Of a stretch of 64,000 bases of DNA, positions 42,692 through 50,774 are shown piece after piece (positions within the stretch are counted from its first letter, which is position 1; every line of letters starts with the position of its first letter). The DNA lies in contig NZ_FNHL01000002.1 in the NCBI RefSeq assembly GCF_900103715.1, positions 496,001 through 560,000 on the forward strand. Reading direction: 5' to 3'. The stretch is from Halogranum gelatinilyticum (lineage in GTDB: Archaea; Halobacteriota; Halobacteria; Halobacteriales; Haloferacaceae). The position numbers were made by a program, and so were the translations under genes. The notes beneath the pieces were generated by a model, which searched no databases, had not been told where the DNA came from, and was given only the letters and a program-made list of their open reading frames with translations.

Positions 42692-44371
42692 GTGGTTAAC
42701 CTGGTCAATCTCCGCGCCTACTGGCGCTTTCTGATCGTCTTCTATCAGTTCCTCCCGCTCATCGTCGCCTACAGCCGCGACCGCAAGCGGTTCTTCGTCG
42801 TCGGCAGCGGCCGCTCGGTCACGCCCGAGATGCGGACCAAGCGGGCCCAGATTCTGCTCGACTCCCTCCTGACCCTCGGGCCGACGTTCATCAAGCTCGG
42901 CCAGCTGCTGTCGACCCGCCCCGACATCCTCCCGCGGGAGTATATCGAGGTGCTGTCGAGTCTGCAGGACGAGGTGCCCGCCGCCGAGTGGGCCGAGGCC
43001 AAGCAGGTGCTCGAAGCCGACCTCGGTCCCGTCGGCGACGTGTACGACGAGTTCGACACCGAGGCCATCAGCGGCGCGAGTCTCGGCCAGGTCTACCTCG
43101 CCGAGTACGGCGGCGAGAAGGTCGCCGTCAAGGTCCGCCGCCCCGGCATCGAGGAGTTGGTCGAGGCCGACCTCCGCGTGATTCGATGGTCGCTCCCGCT
43201 CCTCCAGCGGTTCATCGGCCAGGGGCGGGCGTTCTCCCTGGAGAACCTCTCCGACGAGTTCGCGAAGACCATCCGTCAGGAGATGGACTACACCCGCGAG
43301 GGCCGGATGCTCAACGAGATCCGCGAGAACTTCGCCGGCAACGACGACATCCGCATCCCGAACGTCGTCGACGAGGTCTCCGGGCCGCGTGTGCTCACGA
43401 TGGAGTATCTCCCCGGCGTGAAGATTACCGACCTGAAGACGCTCGACGAGATGGGCATCGACCGCACCGAACTCGCGACGCGCCTGCAAGAGATCTACCT
43501 CCAGATGATCATCGACGACGGCGTCTTCCACGCCGACCCCCACCCTGGGAACCTCGCGGTCGACGACGACGGCGCGGTCATCTTCTACGACTTCGGGATG
43601 AGCGGCCGCGTCGACTCGTTCATCCAGGACAAGATCGTCGAGTTCTACATCGCCGTCGCCAACCAGGACATCGACGCCATCCTGGACACGCTCGTCGAGA
43701 TGGGGACGCTCTCGCCGGAGGCCGACCGACAGGTCATGTCCGACGTGATGGAGTTGGCCATCGCCGACGCCCGCGGCGAGGACATCGAACAGTACCGCGT
43801 CAACCAGATCATCGAACAGGTCGAGTCGACCATCTACGAGTTTCCCCTCCGGCTCCCCCGAAATCTCGCGCTCGTGCTCCGCGTCGCCACCGTCGTCGAA
43901 GGCGTCTGTGTCACCCTCGACGAGAACTTCGACTTCATCACCGTCGCGACCGACTATCTGACCGCGGAGGGCTACCGCGAGGAGACCATCAAACGCGTCG
44001 CTGGCGAGGTGTCGAACCAGCTGCAGGCGACCACCCAGTCGCTCGTCCGGGTGCCACCGAAGCTCGAACGCGTCCTCGACCGTGCCGAGCGCGAGAGCCT
44101 GACGCTCAACGTCCGCATCGACGACAAGAACAAGGTGTTCGACAAGCTGGCGAAGCGCATCGCGCTCACCATCCTCTTGGCGGTCGGTGTGCTCTCGTCG
44201 GCCATCCTCTACGCCTTCGGGGCGTCCTGGCAGCCCGCCGTGGCGGTCGCGGCGGTCACGCTCCCCATCGGCTTCCTGCTCTATCGCTCCTTCCGGAAGA
44301 AGAAGAAGGGGCTTCGCGCCAGCCCGCAGTTCACCCGTCAGGGCCTCAAAGAGCAGCGTCGCAAGGACTGA
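42692..44371 (+). CDS. ABC1/UbiB-family atypical kinase (AarF)
   Basis: A 559-residue protein. PTFIKLGQLLSTRPDILP carries the family KxGQ motif. EKVAVKVRRPGIEE has the ATP lysine, GVFHADPHPGNLAVDDDG is the catalytic loop, and VIFYDFGMSGR has the DFG motif. Two hydrophobic helices at the C-terminus (about 490-540) anchor it to the membrane. Family members support lipid-quinone synthesis. GTG start at 42692. It is probably cotranscribed with the small heat-shock gene. Confidence 0.92.
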   Translation: MVNLVNLRAYWRFLIVFYQFLPLIVAYSRDRKRFFVVGSGRSVTPEMRTKRAQILLDSLLTLGPTFIKLGQLLSTRPDILPREYIEVLSSLQDEVPAAEWAEAKQVLEADLGPVGDVYDEFDTEAISGASLGQVYLAEYGGEKVAVKVRRPGIEELVEADLRVIRWSLPLLQRFIGQGRAFSLENLSDEFAKTIRQEMDYTREGRMLNEIRENFAGNDDIRIPNVVDEVSGPRVLTMEYLPGVKITDLKTLDEMGIDRTELATRLQEIYLQMIIDDGVFHADPHPGNLAVDDDGAVIFYDFGMSGRVDSFIQDKIVEFYIAVANQDIDAILDTLVEMGTLSPEADRQVMSDVMELAIADARGEDIEQYRVNQIIEQVESTIYEFPLRLPRNLALVLRVATVVEGVCVTLDENFDFITVATDYLTAEGYREETIKRVAGEVSNQLQATTQSLVRVPPKLERVLDRAERESLTLNVRIDDKNKVFDKLAKRIALTILLAVGVLSSAILYAFGASWQPAVAVAAVTLPIGFLLYRSFRKKKKGLRASPQFTRQGLKEQRRKD

Positions 44372-44378
44372 GAGACGC

Positions 44379-44418
44379 CGTCACACCACCGAACCACTCT
44401 TGTCAACACGGTGTGACG
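44379..44418. promoter_or_regulatory. 9-bp inverted repeat around the promoter
   Basis: CGTCACACC (44379-44387) is perfectly complementary to GGTGTGACG (44410-44418), with 22 bases between. The pair brackets the region where the TATA element of the downstream phosphoesterase gene (ATG at 44428) would lie, so it may be an operator. It could also terminate the upstream kinase gene. Confidence 0.4.
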
Positions 44419-44427
44419 ACACGGCAG

Positions 44428-45345
44428 ATGAAGCTCCTCGTCTTCGGCGACCTCCATCTCAAACCAAGCGGCCAGTCCGTCGACTACGACGCGCTGTCGG
44501 TGTCGACGGACATCGATGCGGTCGTCTCGCTCGGCGATCTCACCCACCGTGCCGAGGCGGCAGACCGCGAGACTGCGCGGGAGTTCCTCGCGCACGTCGC
44601 GGCCGACGACCGACCCGTCGTCTGCGTCCCCGGCAACCACGACCCACACGACCACTACACCGACCTGCTCGGGGAACTTGCGGCCGACGGTGTCGTCGAC
44701 GCCCACGACCGACGTGTCACCCCCGACGGCGTCGGTTTCGCGCTCGTCGGCTGGGGGTGTGAGGAGTTCCACTTCGAACCCGAACTGCACTACGCCGAGA
44801 TGGCCGCCCTCGACCCACGCGAGCGCGACGGTGACCGCCGACACGTCGCCGACGTGCTCGCGACCGCGTACGAGGACCTCCTCGTCGAGTACGGTCGCGG
44901 TGAACGGTCCCGTGAGGGTCTGCTGGACGGCTTGGTCGCCGTCGGCGACGAGGGCACGGCCGAGTTGACCCGTCGGGAGCGGGCCGCACTCCGAGAGCAA
45001 CTCGACGCCTTCGACGCCGCGTACGACCGGCTGACGGGACTGCTCGACGGGTCGGACGAGACGGTCCTCCTCAGCCACGTCCCCCCGTTCAACACGGCAC
45101 TCGACCGTCACCACTCCCACGGCACCCGCGAGGACGACCTCGAAGGGCTTCACTGGGGGTCGATGGTGCTCAAGACCGCCATCCGGACCCACCGGCCGCT
45201 CGCCGTGCTCTGTGGCCACTCACACACGCAGGGATACGACGTCTGTCGCGGCGACGGGGGCGAGACACAGCTTCTCAACCCCGGCTTCCGCGGCGTCGCG
45301 ACGGTCGACGTCAGTCGTGGCGGATTCGCCTACCAGTTCTTCTAG
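44428..45345 (+). CDS. Calcineurin-like metallophosphoesterase
   Basis: A 305-residue hydrolase with the full set of metal motifs: LLVFGDLHLK (D-x-H), VSLGDLTHRA, CVPGNHDPHD, LLSHVPPF and LCGHSHTQGYD. A helical insertion of about 100 residues (about 120-220) separates the third and fourth motifs. It cleaves phosphoesters of unknown type. The start at 44428 is the first ATG after an inverted repeat. It is convergent with the amine-oxidase-like gene, overlapping 4 bases at the stops. Confidence 0.88.
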   Translation: MKLLVFGDLHLKPSGQSVDYDALSVSTDIDAVVSLGDLTHRAEAADRETAREFLAHVAADDRPVVCVPGNHDPHDHYTDLLGELAADGVVDAHDRRVTPDGVGFALVGWGCEEFHFEPELHYAEMAALDPRERDGDRRHVADVLATAYEDLLVEYGRGERSREGLLDGLVAVGDEGTAELTRRERAALREQLDAFDAAYDRLTGLLDGSDETVLLSHVPPFNTALDRHHSHGTREDDLEGLHWGSMVLKTAIRTHRPLAVLCGHSHTQGYDVCRGDGGETQLLNPGFRGVATVDVSRGGFAYQFF

Positions 45346-46373
45346 AGGCCGTCGTCGATGCGTTCGCCCGTCTCGATTCCGTTCCACAGGGCTGCGCGCA
45401 CTCTCGCCTCGCCAGCGACCCAGTCACCCGCAAAGTAGAGCTTCGCGTCTTCGGCACTCGTGACGACAGACTCGACCGCCCCGTCGTCCGGCAGTGCGTA
45501 CCGCCAGCCCTGGTCGTCCACCCAGTCGGGGTCGGCCAGACGCTCGTCATCGAGGAGGTCGGCCACCTTCTCGGCGGCGACGCTCGCCGCCTCGTCGAGC
45601 GGGTCGTCGTAGTGTTCGGTCGACCACTCGGGCCCCATCTGTGCGATGAGCAGGCTCTCGCCGTCAGGGACGTGGCCGGGCTTGCACTCCTCGCGGGAGA
45701 CCCAGCCGACGTCGTGTTCCTTGCTGGTGTCGACGAGCGCGTAGTAGGGGACGTCAAGTTCGAAGGGGTAGTGCAGGACCAGCGTCCGGACGGTGCGGTA
45801 GGGGACCGCCCCGACTGCCTCGATGAGCGTCGTCAGCCGGTCGTCGTTCCACTTGGCTTCTGCGAGCAGGGATGCGGTCTGGGGGGCCGGTGGCGTCAGC
45901 AGCAGGCCGTCGAACGGGCCGTAGGTCTCGCCGTCGGTGTCGGTCAGCCACCAGCCGTCGCCGCGCTCGAAGGAAGCGATGCGCGTCGGCTGGTCGACCG
46001 TGGCGTCGCTCCGGGCGAGCAGCCGTTTCGCGAGTTGGGTCATCCCCTCGGTCCACGTCCACTTGCGGACGTCGCCGGGGTCGTCGCCCTCGCTGACCGT
46101 GCCGTCGGCGTCGAACGTCCAGACCGGCTCGTCGATGTCGACGAGACCCTCGTCGCCGAGCGTGTGCAGGAGGTCTGTCGTCCGGCCGCCGGCGTCCTTG
46201 ATGTAGTTCGCGCCGTGGTCGTAGCGACAGCCCTCCTTGCGGCGGGTTGCGGCCCGGCCGCAGACGCCACGGCTCTTCTCGAAGATGGTCACGTCGACGT
46301 CGCTGTCTCGAAGCGCGTACGCGGCCCCCGCGCCAGCGGCTCCCGCACCGACGACGGCGAGCGAACGGGTCAT
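45342..46373 (-). CDS. FAD-dependent amine oxidase-like oxidoreductase
   Basis: A 343-residue flavoprotein. MTRSLAVVGAGAAGAGAAYAL is the FAD-binding Rossmann motif, RKEGCRYDHGANYIK is the second, and LYFAGDWVAGEARVRAALWNG is the C-terminal FAD motif. The layout resembles renalase and related NAD(P)/FAD oxidoreductases. The substrate is unknown. The ATG at 46373 is chosen over a polar 33-residue extension. It is divergent from a HAD gene across a composite hairpin. Confidence 0.87.
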   Translation of the reverse strand: MTRSLAVVGAGAAGAGAAYALRDSDVDVTIFEKSRGVCGRAATRRKEGCRYDHGANYIKDAGGRTTDLLHTLGDEGLVDIDEPVWTFDADGTVSEGDDPGDVRKWTWTEGMTQLAKRLLARSDATVDQPTRIASFERGDGWWLTDTDGETYGPFDGLLLTPPAPQTASLLAEAKWNDDRLTTLIEAVGAVPYRTVRTLVLHYPFELDVPYYALVDTSKEHDVGWVSREECKPGHVPDGESLLIAQMGPEWSTEHYDDPLDEAASVAAEKVADLLDDERLADPDWVDDQGWRYALPDDGAVESVVTSAEDAKLYFAGDWVAGEARVRAALWNGIETGERIDDGL

Positions 46374-46437
46374 CGGTCTCCCTCTGTCTGTGTGTGCATC
46401 GTTCTCGTGAATGGGGTCGGACGCTGGACGCTTGATA

Positions 46438-46513
46438 GTGTTTGTTGTGGCTGTTTCCCGCCGGTTTGTCACCCCGTCCCGGCGAACCGGCGGGATTGAC
46501 TCACAACAAACAC
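46438..46513. repeat. 76-bp two-tier perfect inverted repeat
   Basis: The outer arms GTGTTTGTTGTG (46438-46449) and CACAACAAACAC (46502-46513) are perfect 12-bp complements. The inner arms CCCGCCGGTT (46457-46466) and AACCGGCGGG (46485-46494) are perfect 10-bp complements. Spacers of exactly 7 nt lie on each side and the loop is 18 nt, so the structure is symmetric. It lies in the divergent spacer between the amine-oxidase-like and HAD genes. It may be a tiny MITE, a double operator or a cruciform-forming element. Confidence 0.65.
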
Positions 46514-46617
46514 GATGAGCCTTCGTCCGGCGGCAGAGTGGGGCGGCGAGCGCGCACGGTCGGTGGGCGACCGGGAGGCAGTGGAACGCTTTTGTCCACC
46601 GCGTGCCGAGGAAGGCT

Positions 46618-47274
46618 GTGAGCTACGACGCAGTTCTCTTCGACAACGACGGCGTCCTCGTCGACCTCGTCGAGTACGACGTCCTCCAGCGGGCCGCCGC
46701 CGAGACCTTCCGGACGCTCGGTGTCGACCCCCATCCGGACCACGTCGACGACATCGCCGTCGGCGTGACGCCGGAGACGTTGCAGGCGATCTGTACGGCC
46801 TACGACCTCGACGCCGCGGAGTTCTTCGCCCTCCGCGACAGCACCTCCTCGAAGCACCAACAGCAGGAGGTCCACGCCGGCCGGAAGACGCTCTACGACG
46901 ACTTCGACGCCCTCTACGACCTCGAACATCCCCTCGGCATCGTCAGCTCGAACCAACAGGAGACGGTCGACTTCCTGCTCGACCATTTCGACATTGGCCA
47001 TCTGTTCGAGACGGCCTACGGCCGGGAGCCGACGCCCGAGAGCCTCCACCGCAAGAAGCCGAACACGCACTATCTCGACCGCGCGCTCGCGGACCTCGAC
47101 GCCGAGACGGCGCTGTTCGTCGGCGACAGCGAGACGGACCTCATCGCCGCCCACGAGGCGGGGCTGGACTCGGTGTTCATCCGCCGCCCCCACCGCGCCG
47201 ACGCCGACTTCGACACGGAGCCGACGTACGAGATCGGCGGGCTACACGCGCTCTCGGAGCTGACGACCGAGTAA
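46618..47274 (+). CDS. HAD-superfamily phosphatase
   Basis: A 218-residue HAD hydrolase. VLFDNDGVLVDLVE is motif I with Asn between the two Asp. LGIVSSNQQE is motif II, HRKKPNTHYL supplies the motif III Lys, and TALFVGDSETDLIAAHEAGL is motif IV. A helical cap spans about 20-90. The GTG at 46618 is chosen because CTTTTGTCC lies about 28 nt upstream; another GTG at 46603 is possible. It is a phosphoglycolate-phosphatase-like enzyme of unknown specificity. Confidence 0.86.
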   Translation: MSYDAVLFDNDGVLVDLVEYDVLQRAAAETFRTLGVDPHPDHVDDIAVGVTPETLQAICTAYDLDAAEFFALRDSTSSKHQQQEVHAGRKTLYDDFDALYDLEHPLGIVSSNQQETVDFLLDHFDIGHLFETAYGREPTPESLHRKKPNTHYLDRALADLDAETALFVGDSETDLIAAHEAGLDSVFIRRPHRADADFDTEPTYEIGGLHALSELTTE

Positions 47275-47340
47275 TCGGCGGTTTCAGCGGCTGACAGCCC
47301 AACCCCAACACCTTACCGTAGTGGCCGAGAAGCCGAGGCT

Positions 47341-47982
47341 ATGGCAATTATTCTCGAGCTTTCGCTTCCTGCAGAGTCGTTCGCGCTGGGGGACGTGCTC
47401 GAGGCCGTACCGGGTACCAAGCTCGAACTGGACCAGGTCGTCCCCACGGGAGGACGGAAGCTTCCGTATCTCTGGGTCGAGACCACCGACTTCGAACAGT
47501 TCGAAGAATACGCACAGGACGCGCCGAACGTCGCGGATCTCGAAGCCGTCGAGACGGCCGGTGACAAGCGGCTGTACCAGCTCCGGTGGCAGGGTCGCGT
47601 CGAGAACTTCACCACGGGCGTCGTCGAGGCCCAGGGAACGATACTCGCCGGTCGTGCGTCGAGCACGTGTTGGGAGTTCAGACTGCGGTTTCCCGACCGG
47701 AGCCACGCGAAGGCGTTCCAGTCGCACTGCGTCGAGACGGAGACACCGCTCGACCTCTCGAAGGTGTACGACCTCTCACAGGGCAGCGCGCGCAAGGAGT
47801 ACGGGCTGACTGAGAAGCAGTACGTCGCGCTCCAACTCGCCTACGAACGGGGCTACTTCCGCGAGCCACGTGGGGCCGACCTCGCCGACCTCGGCAGCGA
47901 GCTCGACATCTCGCCGCGGGCCGTCTCCTACCGACTCCGGCGTGGGGTGTCGAGTCTCGTCGAACACAGTATCGACCCCTGA
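47341..47982 (+). CDS. Bat-like helix-turn-helix regulator
   Basis: A 213-residue regulator of the haloarchaeal bat-type group. The N-terminal domain (about 1-150) is a ligand-sensing fold opening ILELSLPAESFALGDVLEAVPGTKLELDQVVP. The C-terminal HTH_10 domain is LTEKQYVALQLAYERGYFREPRGADLADLGSELDISPRAVSYRLRRG. Its effector and target genes are unknown. A CCTTACC element lies about 29 nt before the ATG. Confidence 0.88.
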   Translation: MAIILELSLPAESFALGDVLEAVPGTKLELDQVVPTGGRKLPYLWVETTDFEQFEEYAQDAPNVADLEAVETAGDKRLYQLRWQGRVENFTTGVVEAQGTILAGRASSTCWEFRLRFPDRSHAKAFQSHCVETETPLDLSKVYDLSQGSARKEYGLTEKQYVALQLAYERGYFREPRGADLADLGSELDISPRAVSYRLRRGVSSLVEHSIDP

Positions 47983-47986
47983 CCCT

Positions 47987-48115
47987 GCGAATTTATAGCA
48001 CGGTGACATAAACACGTGCAGACGTGAAGGGGAGCGTATAGCCCGTTCGTCGCCCAACATACGGTGAGGGTTGGCGGATGCTACTCTAGCCCACTCGTAG
48101 CGACGGCGTGCCGTC
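47987..48115 (+). ncRNA. Candidate structured RNA with its own TATA box
   Basis: GCGAATTTATAGC at 47987-47999 is a strong BRE/TATA promoter in a gap with no gene directly after it; transcription would start near 48021. The next about 95 bases can form three consecutive stems: CCAAC with GTTGG (48054-48058, 48070-48074), GCTAC with GTAGC (48080-48084, 48097-48101) and GACGGC with GCCGTC (48102-48107, 48110-48115). The downstream aldo/keto reductase has its own promoter-like CCTAAGTA near 48200. It matches no RNA family I know, so this is a hypothesis. Confidence 0.35.
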
Positions 48116-48226
48116 ACGCTGCGCGTTCCAGCCTCTGCGCGTGTGGGAGGTGACGCGCGCCGACACTCCGCCGGACTCTCCGCTTTCATACCCGACGCCT
48201 AAGTACGCCGACGGTCAGATGTCTCC

Positions 48227-48997
48227 ATGGACGAGACGCTTCCCCCGGTCGGTCTCGGGACGATGGGTATCGAGACGCCCGAACCGGTCACGACGGCCCT
48301 CGACGTGGGCTACCGCCATCTCGACACGGCCCAGATCTACCACAACGAGCACGTCGTCGGCGCGGGCGTCGCCGCCAGCGACGTCCCCCGCGAGGAGGTC
48401 TTCCTCGCGACGAAGGTCTGGGCGGACAGCCTCGCACCAGACGCCGTCCTCGCGAGCACGCAGGCCAGCCTCGCCCGCCTCGGCGTCGACACCGTCGACC
48501 TGCTCTACGTCCACCGGCCCATCGAGAGCTACGCCGCCGAGGCGACGCTTCCGGCCTTCGACGCACTCGTCGACGCGGGCAAGGTCCGGCACGTCGGCGT
48601 GAGCAACTTCACTATCGACGAACTGGACGAGGCGATGGCGACGCTCGACGCGCCGCTCTTCGCCCACCAGACGGAGTACCATCCGCTCTTCCAGCGGCCC
48701 GAACTCGTCGTCCACGCCCAGGAACACGACTACCACGTCGTCGCCTACTCGCCGCTCGCGGGCGGGCAGGTCTTCGAGAACGAAGTTCTGCAGGACATCG
48801 CCGAGAAACACGACACCACGGAGGCCGCCGTCTCCATCGCGTGGCTGCGCTCGATGCAGCACGTCGTCGTCATCCCGAAGGCCGCGAGCGAAGCACATCT
48901 CCGGGCGAACTTCGCGGCCCAAGACGTGCGACTCGACGCCGAGGACGTCACGCGCATCGAGGAGATCGAAGACGAAGTGGAGCTGTATCCCGAATGA
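48227..48997 (+). CDS. Aldo/keto reductase
   Basis: A 256-residue NADPH-dependent TIM-barrel oxidoreductase. LPPVGLGTMGIETPEPVTTALDVGYRHLDTAQIYHNEH carries the catalytic Asp and Tyr. VFLATKVWAD has the Lys, and DLLYVHRPIESY has the His. GVSNFTIDELDEA and VVVIPKAASEAHLRANF bind cofactor. The substrate is a small aldehyde or ketone, not determinable. It overlaps the MazG-like gene by 4 bases and forms an operon with it. Confidence 0.93.
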   Translation: MDETLPPVGLGTMGIETPEPVTTALDVGYRHLDTAQIYHNEHVVGAGVAASDVPREEVFLATKVWADSLAPDAVLASTQASLARLGVDTVDLLYVHRPIESYAAEATLPAFDALVDAGKVRHVGVSNFTIDELDEAMATLDAPLFAHQTEYHPLFQRPELVVHAQEHDYHVVAYSPLAGGQVFENEVLQDIAEKHDTTEAAVSIAWLRSMQHVVVIPKAASEAHLRANFAAQDVRLDAEDVTRIEEIEDEVELYPE

Positions 48998-49326
48998 GCG
49001 GCGGAGACGAGCGAGTCGTCGAGTACGACAAACTCGTCCGCGACGACATCCCCGAGATAATCCGTGCCGACGGCGAGAAGCCGGAGACGCACGTCGCCGA
49101 CGACACGGAGTACGCTCGTCGCCTGCGCGAGAAACTGGTCGAGGAAGCCGAGGAGTTCGCCGAATCGGGCGAGATCGAAGAACTCGCGGACGTCGTCGCC
49201 GTCGTCGACGCAATTGGTGAGAACCGGGGCGTCGGCTGGGAGGAACTGGAACGCCGTGCCGACGAGAAAGCCAGCGAGCGTGGCGGCTTCGCCGAGGGAA
49301 TCGTCCTCGAACGTGTGTGGAAGTAG
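48994..49326 (+). CDS. MazG-like phosphoribosyl-ATP-pyrophosphatase-type protein
   Basis: A 110-residue helical protein opening VVEYDKLVRDDIPEIIRADGEKPETHVADD, with REKLVEEAEEFAESGEIEELADVVAVVDAIGE carrying the ExxE...ExxD metal site of all-alpha NTP pyrophosphatases. Such proteins hydrolyse nucleoside triphosphates or related nucleotides. It is the second gene of the aldo/keto reductase operon (4-base overlap). The long non-coding region starts right after it. Confidence 0.85.
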   Translation: MSGGDERVVEYDKLVRDDIPEIIRADGEKPETHVADDTEYARRLREKLVEEAEEFAESGEIEELADVVAVVDAIGENRGVGWEELERRADEKASERGGFAEGIVLERVWK

Positions 49327-49332
49327 GGTTCT

Positions 49333-49687
49333 GGCGCGTGGCTTCGCGCCGTTTCGTCGTTTCCGCGAGGGGAGCGAGCGGAAGCCAGCAAGAACGAAGC
49401 TCTTGCGTCGGCGCGTGACACTCGTGCGAGGTTCTCGTGGACGGAGTGAACGAGAGCATGACAGCGCTTGCTCTGCCAAGGGAGCGAAGGAGTCGGTTGG
49501 GGAGGATGTGGCTGCGGCGGGTGTCCTCGTGAACCGTGCGGGACCGGAGGTCCCGCTGGAAGCCGGCGCACCGCGCCGGCGACGCAGTGAACGAGGGCTT
49601 GGAAGAGCAAGCTCTTCCAATGGGACTGAAAGGGGACGCGTCACCGGAAGCTTTGCTTCCGGTTGCTCGCGAGGGCTTCGCTCTCGC
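49333..49687. repeat. Array of perfect short hairpins, non-coding
   Basis: This GC-rich stretch carries no credible gene. It holds GGCGCG/CGCGCC (49333-49350), GCGGGACC/GGTCCCGC (49538-49556, GGA loop), GCCGGCGC/GCGCCGGC (49562-49580, ACC loop), TTGGAAGAGC/GCTCTTCCAA (49599-49620, AA loop), ACCGGAAGC/GCTTCCGGT (49643-49663, TTT loop) and GCGAGGGC/GCTCTCGC (49669-49687, one G-T pair). The stems are all different in sequence. It may be a degraded gene turned into hairpins or a structured regulatory region. The remainder to about 49813 shows nothing recognisable. Confidence 0.5.
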
Positions 49688-49813
49688 CCAGTTCTCGGCG
49701 AAGCACGACGAAGTAAGCACTGCAGGCCGAGGGCCGAGGAGCATGGCGAGTCGCGCGAGTTGAGAACGCGTGGGCTTTCGTGCTGTTCTCACACTCTGTG
49801 GAATCAAACAAGT

Positions 49814-50232
49814 GGCTCTGTTGAAATGCTCTATCACTGACAGTCTGTTGAGGCCGTGCTGAATAGAGCGCGCAAGTCGGTCACGAACCAATCGTCATCT
49901 GGTGGGGAGTAACGTGAGAGACACAGAGAATGAGTCCGTCACCGATTAACCCCGAGTCCCACTACAACAGTTCCAGCTACCACAAGGAGGATTCCAACCC
50001 CAAGAAGAGATCCCAGTCCCTCGATTCTCCCAAGAACTGCAAAGAAAATCGCAATCAGTGTCATCTGAGTTCCTGCAAATACGGCTTTCAGATTTAGTTC
50101 GTCTCTGCTCATGTGAACAGAAATCCATGGAGAAGGTAAATCAGTTCTGTTACGAAGAGTGGCGGATTGCTGAACTCACCCTCTATATTCAGCACGCGAT
50201 ATCTGTCACCCCTCGAGGATTTTGACAACACC
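49814..50232. mobile_element. MITE-like element enclosing a small membrane gene
   Basis: GGCTCTGTTGAAATGCT at 49814-49830 resembles the terminal repeat of IS6-type haloarchaeal elements and matches 11 of 17 bases of the reverse complement of 50216-50232. Inside, GTGCTGAATAGAG (49856-49868) is inverted as CTCTATATTCAGCAC (50181-50195), with one 2-base gap. About 420 bp lie between the outer ends, with a 57-residue membrane protein gene in the middle. No transposase is present, so it would be non-autonomous. The ends are degenerate and no clear target duplication was found. Confidence 0.45.
49939..50112 (-). CDS. 57-residue two-TM membrane protein
   Basis: The frame from the ATG at 50112 to the TGA at 49939-49941 reads MSRDELNLKAVFAGTQMTL, then two hydrophobic helices (about 18-28 and 34-52) joined by a short GRIEGLGS turn. 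TTTACC lies about 27 nt upstream, as expected for a leaderless message. It has a lower GC content than its surroundings and lies between inverted repeats. I recognise no family. It could be a mobile passenger or a small stress/toxin-like membrane protein. Confidence 0.6.
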   Translation of the reverse strand: MSRDELNLKAVFAGTQMTLIAIFFAVLGRIEGLGSLLGVGILLVVAGTVVVGLGVNR

Positions 50233-50319
50233 AAACAAGTCATAAGCGGACGAACAGGCATCGTGCTCAGCTAGTCATACCGAGCAAGGTCTATCCGCCT
50301 CCAGCCCCTTCCAGCCAGT

Positions 50320-50727
50320 ATGAGTAACCCTGAGAGCCAAAACGTCCCCAAGACCGACGAGGAATGGCGCGAGAAGCTGTCCGAGGAGGAGTACCGTATC
50401 CTCCGACAGAGCGGCACCGAGGCGCGCTTCTCCGGCGAGCACGTCGACCGCGACGACGCCGGCGTCTACAAATGCAAGGGCTGTGGGTCGGTCCTGTTCG
50501 AATCGGACACGAAGTTCGACTCGTCGTGTGGCTGGCCGAGTTTCTACGCCGCCGAGGAGGCGAACGTGACGAAACACGTCGACACGAGCCACGGAATGCG
50601 CCGCACGGAGGTCCGGTGTGCGACCTGTGACGGCCATCTCGGCCACGTCTTCGACGACGGTCCCAAGCCGACGGGCAAGCGGTTCTGTATCAACTCCGTC
50701 GCGCTCGACTTCGAAGCCGACGAGTAA
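50320..50727 (+). CDS. msrB: Peptide-methionine (R)-S-oxide reductase
   Basis: A 135-residue enzyme that repairs methionine-R-sulfoxide in proteins. The zinc ligands Cys52/Cys55 (KCKGC) and Cys100/Cys103 (CATC) and the catalytic Cys123 (RFCINSVAL) are in place. GWPSFYAA and LGHVFDDGP are conserved. It stands alone in the plus direction, with CTATCC about 28 nt upstream of the ATG. Confidence 0.96.
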   Translation: MSNPESQNVPKTDEEWREKLSEEEYRILRQSGTEARFSGEHVDRDDAGVYKCKGCGSVLFESDTKFDSSCGWPSFYAAEEANVTKHVDTSHGMRRTEVRCATCDGHLGHVFDDGPKPTGKRFCINSVALDFEADE

Positions 50728-50774
50728 TCGCAGTAACGCGAACGCTCTTTTCGGCCGCCCGCGACCGCAGAGAT

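Noticed and set aside
49946-50128. 60-residue Cys/Trp-rich frame on the minus strand
   Set aside because: It is out of frame with the leaderless membrane protein at 49939-50112, which has a promoter element and ordered hydrophobic helices.
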